Below are positions 56,247 to 64,000 of a DNA stretch of 64,000 bases, one piece after another. The stretch's first letter is position 1. Each line of letters starts with the position of its first letter. The notes under the pieces are model-generated. The model worked only from the letters and a program-made list of their open reading frames with translations. It ran no database searches and was not told the DNA's origin. The DNA is taken from assembly GCA_944326355.1 (NCBI GenBank), contig CALVDO010000009.1, forward strand, positions 1 through 64,000, given 5' to 3'. This stretch comes from an uncultured Bacteroidales bacterium. GTDB lineage: Bacteria > Bacteroidota > Bacteroidia > Bacteroidales > UBA932. Made by a program: the position numbers and the translations under genes.

Positions 56247-57071
56247 ATGAACGGCAGTTGCTTTAAGGACAAAGTGATTGTGATTACAGGAGCCAGCTCA
56301 GGAATTGGGTTGGCTTCTGCCGAATTATTCGCGTCGTTCGGTGCGAAGCTGTCTCTGGCAGCGAGGTCTCTCGACAGGCTGGAGGCTCTGGCAGCAAGGA
56401 TCTCTCCGGATTCCTCCCGTGTGCTGTGCGTCAAGACGGACGTCTCCGTTGAGGATGACTGTCGTAATCTCGTGGAGAAGACGGTCGAGAAGTTCGGAAG
56501 GATAGACATTCTCGTCAACAACGCCGGCATCTCGATGAGGGCTCTGTTCAGGGATCTGGACCTCTCCGTGATACGCTCTCTCATGGACGTGAACTTCTGG
56601 GGCACGGTGTACTGCACCAAGTATGCTCTTCCGCATCTGCTCGCGTCCAAAGGTTCGGTGGTCGGAGTGATTTCCATCGCCGGATTTGCCGGACTGCCGG
56701 GACGCACCGGCTATTCCTCCTCGAAGTATGCCATCAGAGGCTTCCTCGACACTCTGCGCATCGAGCACCTCTACGACGGTCTTCACGTGATGATATTCGC
56801 TCCCGGATTCACTGCCTCAAATGTCCGCAATGCGGCTCTCACGGCTGACGGAAGCCGTCAGGGCGAGACTCCGCGTGACGAAGGTAAGATGATGACGGCA
56901 GAGGAGTGCGCCATGCATCTGGCCAGGGGCCTGCGCCGCAGGAGCAGGGAGGTGGTGCTCACTCCGATCGGCAAGCTGACGGTATGGATGCACAATCTTT
57001 TCCCGAGTCTCACGGACAGGCTCGAGTTCAGCTATATGGCCAAAGAGCCGGGAAGCCCTTTCAGAAAATGA
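56247..57071 (+). CDS. short-chain dehydrogenase, candidate 3-ketosphinganine/3-ketocapnine reductase
   Basis: The 274-residue protein is a classical SDR: nucleotide-binding VIVITGASSGIGLASAELFA, NNAG in ILVNNAGISMRAL, catalytic Ser and Tyr-x3-Lys in ISIAGFAGLPGRTGYSSSKY. The C-terminal extension past residue 215 (MTAEECAMHLARGLRRRSRE and onward) resembles 3-ketodihydrosphingosine reductases and related lipid SDRs. It starts 12 nt after the alpha-oxoamine synthase gene, which supports a function on the same pathway: reduction of the 3-keto group of the base. A general SDR of fatty-acid or sterol type cannot be ruled out. Confidence 0.85.
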   Translation: MNGSCFKDKVIVITGASSGIGLASAELFASFGAKLSLAARSLDRLEALAARISPDSSRVLCVKTDVSVEDDCRNLVEKTVEKFGRIDILVNNAGISMRALFRDLDLSVIRSLMDVNFWGTVYCTKYALPHLLASKGSVVGVISIAGFAGLPGRTGYSSSKYAIRGFLDTLRIEHLYDGLHVMIFAPGFTASNVRNAALTADGSRQGETPRDEGKMMTAEECAMHLARGLRRRSREVVLTPIGKLTVWMHNLFPSLTDRLEFSYMAKEPGSPFRK

Positions 57072-57118
57072 GAGGCCTCTCGGGAAATGAGAATCCTCTC
57101 GTGAAAATGATTTGACGG

Positions 57119-58405
57119 ATGAGCATTCAGACAGGAAATATTACCCCGGATCTTGCCGGCGCGGCTTTTCTTTATGCCGGAAAATCCGCCTGCGGGAGTG
57201 TCCCGCGCTTTGTCGTCTCGATGACTATGCACGTCAGGCGGGATGTGCTGGAGGATGCGCTGAATGACGTCCTTCCGCTCTTCCCGCATCTGGCCGTGAA
57301 GATTTCCGGGAACGGCGCGGAGTACAGGCTGGAGCGTGACTGCTCGCGGGTGCCTGTGTCTCAGGCGGATACCTCCGATGCGGGCGAGAAGGGGAAGATA
57401 TGCGGCGACTGGCGTCTGTTCGCCGTGTCATGCGGAAGTAAGAGCATATTTTTCGACGTGCACTCGTCTCTGCTGGACGAGCGTGGAATGGCTGCTTTTG
57501 CTAAGGCGGTGGCATTCAGATATATACAGCTGTGCGGGCTGCCGGTGGCCAATGACGGGAGCGTCAGGGCCGTCTCGGACGGAGGCAGTTTGAACGTGTC
57601 GACGGAGGATCCTCTTGATCTTGTCAGGGACATACCGGCTTCGAGGCCGGTGTGGTACATGGACGCCAAGGCCTTCAGCATACCTTCATCCGAATCCGAA
57701 TCCTGCTTCGTCACACAGGTCCGCATTCCCGTAGGCAGACTGCGGGCGCCGGCAAGGGAATATGCGGGGACTCCGGTCACCTTCATCTCTCCTCTGGTGT
57801 CGCATGCTGTCTATGAGGAGTTCGGCGAAGAGATGAGCCCGGGCGAGTATGTCGTTGCGGCAGTCACCGTCAATCTCAGACAGCATTTTCCGACGCTCTC
57901 GCTGCGTCCGTTCTGCACTTCTGTGAATCTGGCCTACAACAGGAGGCTCGGAGACTACCCGTTCAACACCATCCTTATGTCCCAGAAGAAGTTTCTCGAG
58001 GCTCAGCTGAAGCCTGACGCCCTCGCATATAACGTGCAGTGCAGGATAGCGTCGATGGAAGAGGTGATGGACGCAGGGGATGCTGAAGCCAGGATGAGAC
58101 GCTCCGATGAGGTCCTTGCCCATAAGGCGGCCGCATCCACATATATGATAAGGGATGCCGGCATGGTGTCCATGCCTGAGAGCCTGTCCCGGTACATCAC
58201 CGAGTTCTATCCGGTCTACGCCCCTGATCTTCATGACTTCACCCTGTCGTCCGTCATCTTCAGGAACGAGATCGTCCTGACCGTGGCTCAGAAGCGGGGC
58301 CGGAGTCTTGGACGCAGGATAGTGGAGCTGATGAATGCGAACGGCGTCATCTCACATGTCTCGGATGAATTCGAGTTCATCCCGGGGAGCTACAGAAAAC
58401 CATAA
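57119..58405 (+). CDS. condensation-domain-fold acyltransferase candidate (third gene of lipid cassette)
   Basis: The 428-residue protein has the features of CoA/ACP-dependent acyltransferases of the chloramphenicol-acetyltransferase/condensation fold. The first part contains LEDALNDVLPLFPHLAVKIS. A degenerate active-site block is FFDVHSSLLDERGMAAF, in the place of HHxxxDG with an extra residue between His and Asp. The central segment VVAAVTVNLRQHFPTLSLRP and the following FCTSVNLAYNRR are the strongest family pattern. There is no signal peptide or TM segment. The position directly after the oxoamine synthase and reductase makes N- or O-acylation of the base a reasonable guess; this is inference. 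Confidence 0.7.
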   Translation: MSIQTGNITPDLAGAAFLYAGKSACGSVPRFVVSMTMHVRRDVLEDALNDVLPLFPHLAVKISGNGAEYRLERDCSRVPVSQADTSDAGEKGKICGDWRLFAVSCGSKSIFFDVHSSLLDERGMAAFAKAVAFRYIQLCGLPVANDGSVRAVSDGGSLNVSTEDPLDLVRDIPASRPVWYMDAKAFSIPSSESESCFVTQVRIPVGRLRAPAREYAGTPVTFISPLVSHAVYEEFGEEMSPGEYVVAAVTVNLRQHFPTLSLRPFCTSVNLAYNRRLGDYPFNTILMSQKKFLEAQLKPDALAYNVQCRIASMEEVMDAGDAEARMRRSDEVLAHKAAASTYMIRDAGMVSMPESLSRYITEFYPVYAPDLHDFTLSSVIFRNEIVLTVAQKRGRSLGRRIVELMNANGVISHVSDEFEFIPGSYRKP

Positions 58406-58416
58406 AATCAATCGTC

Positions 58417-60459
58417 ATGGAAAACGGAAAGTTTCTCAGCGGCTTCAAGACATATCTTCCTCTTGCTATTCTCTTCGTGTTCCTCGTCTTTCTCATGCCG
58501 AGGAGCGGAAAGTTCAACTATGACTATAAGAAGGGAGCCCCGTGGATGTATGAGACCCTCGTCGCGGAGTTTGATTTTCCGGTGCTGAAGACCGAGGACC
58601 AGCTCCGGAAGGAAAAAGAGGCGGCGGTCTCCTCCGTCACCCCTTATTATAAGTATTCGGAGAACATCGCAAAGGAGAGGCCGGAGCTTCTGCGTCAGGC
58701 GGATCTCGGGGCTAACGAGAATCTTGAGCCTGCGATAATCTCGATATTCGACACGATATATGCCAGGGGCGTCATCGCCGACAGACCGGAATTTCATGAC
58801 GGCCGATCTGAGGACGAGCAGGTCATATTCGTCCAGAAGAACAGGCGTGCGGCGATGGTTCCTCCGTCCGAGATATACACTATTGCCGAGGCGAGGATGA
58901 AGCTGAGGAGGGATCTGGACGCCATGACGGGAAAGAGCGACGCGGATTCCCTCTGCCGTGCGGCCGGAATATACGACCTCATCGTTCCGAACCTCATCTT
59001 TGACCAGCAGACCACCGATCTTGTGCATGAGGAGTCGGTCAACTACGTGTCGACTACTTCGGGCGTCGTCTCGTCCGGCCAGCTCATCGTCTCAAAGGGG
59101 GAGATAGTGACTGCGGAGATCGAGCAGCTGCTCGATTCATACAAGGCGGAATACGAGTCGAGCATAGGCTACAGCGGTCCGCGTGCCCTGCTGTGGATAG
59201 GCAATATCCTTCTTTCCCTCGTGATGGTGGTGCTGGTGTTCTTCACCATCTATTACTCCAACTCAGACATCTTCGGGCAGTTCAACAAGTATGTCTATAT
59301 CCTCGTGGTGATCTCTCTCGCCGCCGTCGTCACCTTCGCGGTGGAGAAGGCCGATCCGAAGCTGCTGTATGTGGTCCCGTACACGCTTTTCGCCCTGTAT
59401 CTGACCGCATTTTTCCGCAACAAGGTGGTATATCCTGTATATGTGGTGTCTCTGCTGCCTCTGCTCATCTTCTCGCACAACGGACTTGAGCTCTTCGTGA
59501 TGTATCTTGTGGCCGGAGTGGTCGCCATATACACTTTCTCGTTCTTCAACAAGGGATGGCAGCAGTTCATAATGGCCTTCTTCGTGTTCATTTCGGTGAC
59601 TCTCACTTATCTGGCGTTCAAGCTCATAGATGGGGACATACGCGAGTTCACCGATTACCAGACGATACTCTTCCTCTTCATAGGCTCGATGATGTCAGTC
59701 GCCGGCTATCCTCTGATATATCTCTTTGAAAAGGTGTTCATGCTCGTGTCGAATTCTCGTCTGATAGAGCTGTGCGACACAAACAACAAGCTGCTCAGGG
59801 AGCTTGCGACGAAGGCCCCGGGCACTTTCCAGCACAGCCTTCAGGTGATGAACCTCGCGGATGCGGCAGCCCGCTCTATCGGCGCGGACGTGGCTCTGGT
59901 GAGGGCCGGCGCCCTGTACCACGACATTGGCAAGATGACCAATCCGCAGTGCTTCATCGAGAACGAGACCCCTGGCGTAAAATATCATGAGGGGCTCACT
60001 CCTGAGGAGAGTGCCAGGGACATCACTCGGCATGTGCCTGACGGAATGGCTCTTGCGGAGAAATACGGACTTCCTGGAGTAGTGCGGGATTTCATCGTCA
60101 CGCATCATGGCACGACCTCCACAGGCTATTTCTACAACAAGTATCTGAATGACGGAGGGGATCCGGCCAAGACGGACGTGTTCTTCTACAAGGGAAGGAA
60201 GCCGAGCACTAAGGAGCAGATAATAATGATGTTGTGCGATACTCTCGAGGCGGCTTCGAGGACTCTGAAGGATCATTCTGCGCAGAGCATTTCCGACCTC
60301 GTGGAGCGCATCGTCAAGACCAAGATGGATGACGGACAGTTTGAGGAGGCGGACATATCGCTCAGGGAGCTGAACATCGTCAAGGTAGTGCTCAAGGAGT
60401 ATCTTCAGCAGATCTATCATGAGAGGATTGTATATCCGAAGCGCAGACGGAAGATCTGA
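58417..60459 (+). CDS. 7TM-HD (PgpH-like) cyclic-dinucleotide phosphohydrolase candidate
   Basis: The 680-residue protein has a single N-terminal helix (LPLAILFVFLVFLMP), then an extracytoplasmic domain of about 230 residues (7TMR-HDED type). About seven membrane helices follow (residues about 255-430). A C-terminal cytoplasmic HD domain contains RAGALYHDIGKMTNPQCFIE and FIVTHHGTTSTGYFY with metal-binding His/Asp. The layout is that of PgpH/YqfF, which hydrolyses c-di-AMP in Firmicutes and is broadly conserved in Bacteroidetes. It follows the lipid cassette by 11 nt, so they may be co-transcribed. Confidence 0.9.
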   Translation: MENGKFLSGFKTYLPLAILFVFLVFLMPRSGKFNYDYKKGAPWMYETLVAEFDFPVLKTEDQLRKEKEAAVSSVTPYYKYSENIAKERPELLRQADLGANENLEPAIISIFDTIYARGVIADRPEFHDGRSEDEQVIFVQKNRRAAMVPPSEIYTIAEARMKLRRDLDAMTGKSDADSLCRAAGIYDLIVPNLIFDQQTTDLVHEESVNYVSTTSGVVSSGQLIVSKGEIVTAEIEQLLDSYKAEYESSIGYSGPRALLWIGNILLSLVMVVLVFFTIYYSNSDIFGQFNKYVYILVVISLAAVVTFAVEKADPKLLYVVPYTLFALYLTAFFRNKVVYPVYVVSLLPLLIFSHNGLELFVMYLVAGVVAIYTFSFFNKGWQQFIMAFFVFISVTLTYLAFKLIDGDIREFTDYQTILFLFIGSMMSVAGYPLIYLFEKVFMLVSNSRLIELCDTNNKLLRELATKAPGTFQHSLQVMNLADAAARSIGADVALVRAGALYHDIGKMTNPQCFIENETPGVKYHEGLTPEESARDITRHVPDGMALAEKYGLPGVVRDFIVTHHGTTSTGYFYNKYLNDGGDPAKTDVFFYKGRKPSTKEQIIMMLCDTLEAASRTLKDHSAQSISDLVERIVKTKMDDGQFEEADISLRELNIVKVVLKEYLQQIYHERIVYPKRRRKI

Positions 60460-60497
60460 TGCGGCTGCAGGCCTTGCGGCGCGGGCGCATGAGTGCG

Positions 60498-60530
60498 GCA
60501 GCGGTCCGGAGATTGAGACCGGGCCGCTGC
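60498..60530 (+). terminator. strong GC-rich hairpin after the PgpH-like gene
   Basis: GCAGCGGTCCGG and CCGGGCCGCTGC form a 12-bp stem (one G-U pair) around a 9-nt loop AGATTGAGA. No U-tract is adjacent, so it may end transcription with help or protect the upstream mRNA. It separates the cassette from tig. Confidence 0.5.
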
Positions 60531-60555
60531 TCGTGACGCTGTAGGAAACCCGATT

Positions 60556-60585
60556 TTGTTTTTTGTTCCATATTGTTTAAATTTG
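60556..60585 (+). promoter_or_regulatory. promoter of tig
   Basis: TTG at 60556-60558, 19 nt, TAAATTTG at 60578-60585, then GCAGGC. The ATG follows 32 nt later at 60618. Confidence 0.75.
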
Positions 60586-60617
60586 CAGGCTTTTATCGAA
60601 AAACAACATTATTTGAT

Positions 60618-61934
60618 ATGAATATAACTCAGAACAAGGTCGATGACCTCAATCTCGAATTGACTCTCGACATCAGCAAGGAAGATTATGCGGACCGCCG
60701 CAAGAAGAGGCTGAACGCCCACAGGAGAACCGCCGAGATCAGGGGCTTCAGGAAGGGCATGGTCCCTATGACCATAATTGAGAAGATATACGGGCAGTCG
60801 TCACTTGTCGACGCCGTCAACGAGACCATTTCGGAGGCTCTCAACGGCTTCATCAAAGACAATTCCCTCAAGCTGATAGGCGAGCCTCTCCCGAAGGAGG
60901 ACCAGCCTAAGATAGAGTGGGAGAACGGAAACGACTTCACTTTCGTCTTCGACGTGGCTCTCGCTCCAGAGGTTGACTTCACGCTCTCAAAGGAGGATGA
61001 GCTTCCTTATTATGAGATTGAGGTCACCGAGGCCAACCGCAACGAACTGAAGGAGAATCTTCTCAGGCAGTATGGCTCTCTCGAGGACGGAGAGGCCGCC
61101 AAGGAAGAGGACTTCATCATAGTAGACTTCGAGCAGGGCGAGACTAAGATAGAGGGAGCATACGTATCCCTGAGAAGCGTATCCGACGCCGTCCGCCCGT
61201 CGTTCGTGGGCCTGAAGAAGGATGACGTGCTCGACGTGAACGTCAACGAGGCCTTCACGGACGAGACCGACCGTGCAGCCATGCTCAAGGTGAAGAAGGA
61301 GGAGCTCGCCGGGCTTGATCCGATGTTCAGGATGACGGTGCGCAACGTCAAGACTTTCGTTTCGGCGCCTATGACGCAGGAGACTTTCGACAAGGTCTTC
61401 GGCGAAGGTACAGTGAGCGACGAGGCCGGATTTGACGCCAAGGTCGCTGAGCGTCTCGCAGCTGAATACAGGCAGGAGTCAGAGTTCAGATTCTCACGTG
61501 ACGCGAAGGACTATCTGGTGAAAAAGGCCAATGTGGCTCTTCCTGAGAATTTCCTCAAGAGATGGGTCTATGAGGTGAACGAGGGAAAGTTCACCAAGGA
61601 GGAGATAGAGAAGGACTTTGACGGATTCCTCGCCGACTATCGCTGGCATACCGTAAGGAATATGCTCATGGACAGGTATTCCGTGAAGGTGGAGCAGGAG
61701 GATCTTCTTGCAAGCGCAAAGGCCTTCGCCGCATATCAGTTCGCCATGTACGGCATAGCCAACGTTCCTGAGGAGCAGCTCGAATCGTATGCAAAGAGCA
61801 TTCTCTCGCAGGAGAACGAGAGCCGCAGGGTTCTTGATCAGGTCGAGGACCAGAAGACTATCGCCGCAGTCAGGGAGGTCGTGACCGTCAAGCCGGTTAA
61901 GGTGACGGTGGAGCAGTTCCGCAAACTGAAATAG
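60618..61934 (+). CDS. tig: trigger factor
   Basis: This ribosome-associated chaperone binds emerging nascent chains. From the ATG at 60618 the protein has 438 residues. The N-terminal ribosome-binding domain starts NITQNKVDDLNLELTLDISK, with the signature RGFRKGMVP matching G-F-R-x-G-x-x-P. The middle FKBP-like domain is degenerate (residues about 150-230), as usual in Bacteroidetes. The C-terminal helical arms follow. It is cotranscribed with clpP and clpX, the conserved tig-clpP-clpX order. Confidence 0.94.
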   Translation: MNITQNKVDDLNLELTLDISKEDYADRRKKRLNAHRRTAEIRGFRKGMVPMTIIEKIYGQSSLVDAVNETISEALNGFIKDNSLKLIGEPLPKEDQPKIEWENGNDFTFVFDVALAPEVDFTLSKEDELPYYEIEVTEANRNELKENLLRQYGSLEDGEAAKEEDFIIVDFEQGETKIEGAYVSLRSVSDAVRPSFVGLKKDDVLDVNVNEAFTDETDRAAMLKVKKEELAGLDPMFRMTVRNVKTFVSAPMTQETFDKVFGEGTVSDEAGFDAKVAERLAAEYRQESEFRFSRDAKDYLVKKANVALPENFLKRWVYEVNEGKFTKEEIEKDFDGFLADYRWHTVRNMLMDRYSVKVEQEDLLASAKAFAAYQFAMYGIANVPEEQLESYAKSILSQENESRRVLDQVEDQKTIAAVREVVTVKPVKVTVEQFRKLK

Positions 61935-61943
61935 TTTCCAGTC

Positions 61944-62615
61944 ATGGAAAAGGATTTTGACTTGTTCGCAAGGTCGGAGTTCGGCGTGAGCTCCATGACC
62001 ATGCACCGCTATCGTTCAGCCTATGACGCCTACATCAATCCGACGGTCATAGAGGAGCGCAGGCTCAATGTGGCTTCGATGGATGTGTTCAGCAGGCTGC
62101 TGATGGACAGGATCATCTTCCTCGGAGTTCCGATAGATGACGATGTGGCCAACATAGTGCTGGCCCAGCTGCTTTTTCTGGCCTCGTCGGACAATGCCGG
62201 AGACATCACCCTTTACCTGAATACTCCGGGCGGTTCGGTATCCGCCGGCCTCGCGATATATGACACCATGCAGCAGGTGGAACCTGACGTCGCCACGGTT
62301 TGTACCGGAATGGCCGCATCGATGGGAGCTGTCCTGCTCTGTGCCGGAACAAAAGGCAAGAGGTCGGCTCTGCCGCATTCGAGAGTGATGATCCATCAGC
62401 CTCTCGGAGGGGCGCAGGGACAGGCGTCGGACATAGAGATTGCGGCAAGGGAGATCCTCAAGGTGAAGCAGACTCTCTATTCGATCATTTCCACGCACAC
62501 GGGAAAGACGCTGAAGAGAATCACCGCTGACGGGGACAGGGATTATTGGATGAGTGCCGAGGAAGCTCTCGAATATGGAATGATTGACGAGATTCTCGTA
62601 AAAAAGAAGAAATAG
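61944..62615 (+). CDS. clpP: ATP-dependent Clp protease proteolytic subunit
   Basis: The 223-residue serine protease has the full triad: Ser126 in [12 protein letters not shown], His151 in [13 protein letters not shown] and Asp200 in [10 protein letters not shown]. Other motifs are DIIT-type [16 protein letters not shown] and [19 protein letters not shown]. ClpP forms a tetradecameric chamber that works with ClpX. It starts 9 nt after the tig stop. The N-terminal 25 residues are probably removed by self-processing, as in homologues. Confidence 0.96.
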   Translation: MEKDFDLFARSEFGVSSMTMHRYRSAYDAYINPTVIEERRLNVASMDVFSRLLMDRIIFLGVPIDDDVANIVLAQLLFLASSDNAGDITLYLNTPGGSVSAGLAIYDTMQQVEPDVATVCTGMAASMGAVLLCAGTKGKRSALPHSRVMIHQPLGGAQGQASDIEIAAREILKVKQTLYSIISTHTGKTLKRITADGDRDYWMSAEEALEYGMIDEILVKKKK

Positions 62616-62624
62616 GACGGACAA

Positions 62625-63854
62625 ATGGCAAGAAGGAATGAATCCGGGGACGGGAGGCATTGCGTGTTCTGCGGCAGGAGTGAGGATGAGGTTCCGCTTC
62701 TGCTTCAGGGGATGGATTCGGCCATCTGCAGCGACTGCGTGAAGCTGTGCTATGACTATGTCCATAATCTTGAGACGAAACAGGCTCCCAGACACGGCGA
62801 GATAAGCCGTCTGCTCAAGCCGAAGGAGATACATGCCTATCTGGATCAGTATGTCATCGGACAGGACAATGCGAAGAAACTGCTTTCTGTGGCTGTCTAC
62901 AACCATTACAAGCGCATCAATCACAATCTTGCCCAGGAAGAGAAGGATGATCTGGACATAGAGAAGTCGAACATTCTGATGGTCGGTCCGACCGGAACAG
63001 GAAAGACTCTCATGGCCAAGACTATAGCCAAGCTTCTGGAGGTGCCGTTCACAATAGTGGACGCCACTGTGCTGACCGAGGCCGGCTATGTGGGGGAGGA
63101 TGTGGAGAGCATTCTTACGAGACTTCTTCAGGAGGCCGACTATGACGTGGCTCTCGCCGAACGCGGGATTGTCTTCATAGACGAGATAGACAAGATCGCC
63201 CGAAAGAGCGACAATCCGTCCATAACGAGGGATGTCTCCGGAGAAGGAGTGCAGCAGGCGATGCTGAAACTGCTCGAGGGCAATGTCGTGAACGTGCCGC
63301 CAAAGGGAGGTCGCAAGCATCCTGAGCAGGAGTTCATACAGGTCAACACGCAGAACATACTCTTCATCTGCGGAGGTGCTTTCGAGGGTATCGAGCGCCG
63401 CATAGCGCAGCGGCTCAACACCCAGGTCATCGGATTCGGCACGTCGGGAAGAAGGCAGGTGGACAAGTCCAATCTCCTTAAGTATGTGTCGGCTCAGGAC
63501 CTTCGGGCATACGGTCTGATTCCGGAGATAATAGGCAGGCTTCCGGTCATAACGTGTCTTGAACAGCTGGACCGGAAGGCTCTTCTCAGAATTCTCACAG
63601 AGCCGAAGAACGCGATAATGAAGCAGTATGAGAAGATGTTTGAGATAGACGGCATGAAGCTGGAGGTGGAGCCGGATGTGCTTGACCTGATAGTGGACAC
63701 CGCCATAGAGAATCGTCTCGGAGCTCGTGGTCTCCGCTCCATCTGCGAAAGGATAATGACTGACGCCATGTATGAGGCGCCGTCGTCATCTGACAAGACT
63801 TTCCGTCTTACGGCCGAGTACGCCAAGGCCCGGCTTGCCGACGACATGAACTGA
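62625..63854 (+). CDS. clpX: ATP-dependent Clp protease ATP-binding subunit ClpX
   Basis: The 409-residue unfoldase begins with the C4 zinc-binding domain (C-x2-C ... C-x2-C in [14 protein letters not shown] and [10 protein letters not shown]), which recruits substrates. The AAA+ core has [19 protein letters not shown], Walker [13 protein letters not shown], the pore-type loop GYVGEDVES, sensor motifs and the ClpP-binding VIGFGTSG loop. The C-terminal small domain is complete ([15 protein letters not shown]). It is the last gene of the tig-clpP-clpX unit and reads tmRNA-tagged proteins, among other substrates. Confidence 0.97.
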   Translation: MARRNESGDGRHCVFCGRSEDEVPLLLQGMDSAICSDCVKLCYDYVHNLETKQAPRHGEISRLLKPKEIHAYLDQYVIGQDNAKKLLSVAVYNHYKRINHNLAQEEKDDLDIEKSNILMVGPTGTGKTLMAKTIAKLLEVPFTIVDATVLTEAGYVGEDVESILTRLLQEADYDVALAERGIVFIDEIDKIARKSDNPSITRDVSGEGVQQAMLKLLEGNVVNVPPKGGRKHPEQEFIQVNTQNILFICGGAFEGIERRIAQRLNTQVIGFGTSGRRQVDKSNLLKYVSAQDLRAYGLIPEIIGRLPVITCLEQLDRKALLRILTEPKNAIMKQYEKMFEIDGMKLEVEPDVLDLIVDTAIENRLGARGLRSICERIMTDAMYEAPSSSDKTFRLTAEYAKARLADDMN

Positions 63855-63865
63855 ATTATGAGAGG

Positions 63866-63899
63866 CCGGCCGTCTGACGCACACACTGACGGACGGCCT
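63866..63899 (+). terminator. terminator after clpX
   Basis: GGCCGTC (63866-63872) and GACGGCC (63890-63896) form a stem with a 17-nt loop, followed by TTTG. It lies 12 nt after the clpX stop. The 100 nt beyond show no gene. Confidence 0.55.
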
Positions 63900-64000
63900 T
63901 TGAAATGACTGAGGGAAATCGTCCGGATTTCTGAACCGGAATCCGGCGGCTTCTGTAGCTGAACGGGACTGGCGGAGACGCACACCTCCGTCTTCTCAAT

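Noticed and set aside
62016..63320. 434-codon open frame on the minus strand across clpP and clpX
   Set aside because: It is antisense to two clear core genes, has His/Leu-rich composition typical of a reverse frame, and no recognisable domain.

Overview
The window is one stretch of a Bacteroidales chromosome, GC-rich for the group, perhaps Rikenellaceae/Alistipes-like. The order is well supported and the family is a guess. The evidence is: repeated Bacteroidetes-type promoters (TTG, about 19-22 nt, TAnnTTTG); a 286-residue primary sigma factor without region 1.1; a tmRNA tag read as GNNNYALAA; a bioB-A-F-G-C-D biotin cluster using BioG; and many Bacteroidetes-typical families (DUF2400-like protein, anaerobic sulfatase maturase, YgbA-type protein). 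No rRNA, CRISPR array, intact IS element or prophage was seen.

Layout. 0-7.3 kb: nitroreductase, a Cys-rich two-helix membrane protein, then a full biotin pathway on the + strand. 7.3-11 kb: SRP RNA and cytidine deaminase (-), a 78-bp tandem repeat carrying promoter motifs, mnmA (+) and a BaiN-like flavoprotein (-). 11-15.3 kb: tRNA-Thr(CGU) leading into an orphan periplasmic binding lipoprotein, then dnaN, a DnaQ-like exonuclease and a decayed FAH-like protein on -. 15.5-26.4 kb: core + genes htrA, rpoD, argS, a YgiQ radical SAM protein, a small acidic protein, a ClC-CBS channel and tex. 26.5-31.1 kb: tRNA-Val(UAC) followed by an accessory patch with an alpha/beta hydrolase, a broken AraC regulator, a broken Sel1 gene, an aldo/keto reductase, a YgbA-type protein and a CMD-cupin enzyme. 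31.3-33 kb: tmRNA with an anaerobic sulfatase-maturase-type radical SAM gene starting five bases after it.

33-48 kb is a long minus-strand run: ftsE, nth, a CPA1 antiporter, an RluA synthase with a large N-terminal extension, a TPR-like protein, a TIGR02757 protein, a zeta-like kinase, tldD, tldE, a SlyD-type FKBP with a His/Cys tail, an EamA transporter, a GT2 and an ABC-F ATPase. Several of these overlap by 4 nt or less. 48-64 kb returns to +: a 1020-residue periplasmic TPR protein with an outer-membrane barrel partner, gyrB, a three-gene lipid cassette (alpha-oxoamine synthase, short-chain reductase, condensation-fold acyltransferase), a 7TM-HD phosphohydrolase, then tig-clpP-clpX.

The most interesting system is the lipid cassette at 54.97-58.41 kb. 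Its first two genes are the pair expected for a sphinganine or capnine (sulfonolipid) base. The third is a plausible but unproven candidate for the missing N-acylation step. Second-tier items are the Cys-rich membrane protein before bioB, the promoter-bearing 78-bp repeat between cdd and mnmA, the MnmA insertion, the His/Cys tail on SlyD, and the translationally coupled kinase-TldD-TldE-SlyD run.
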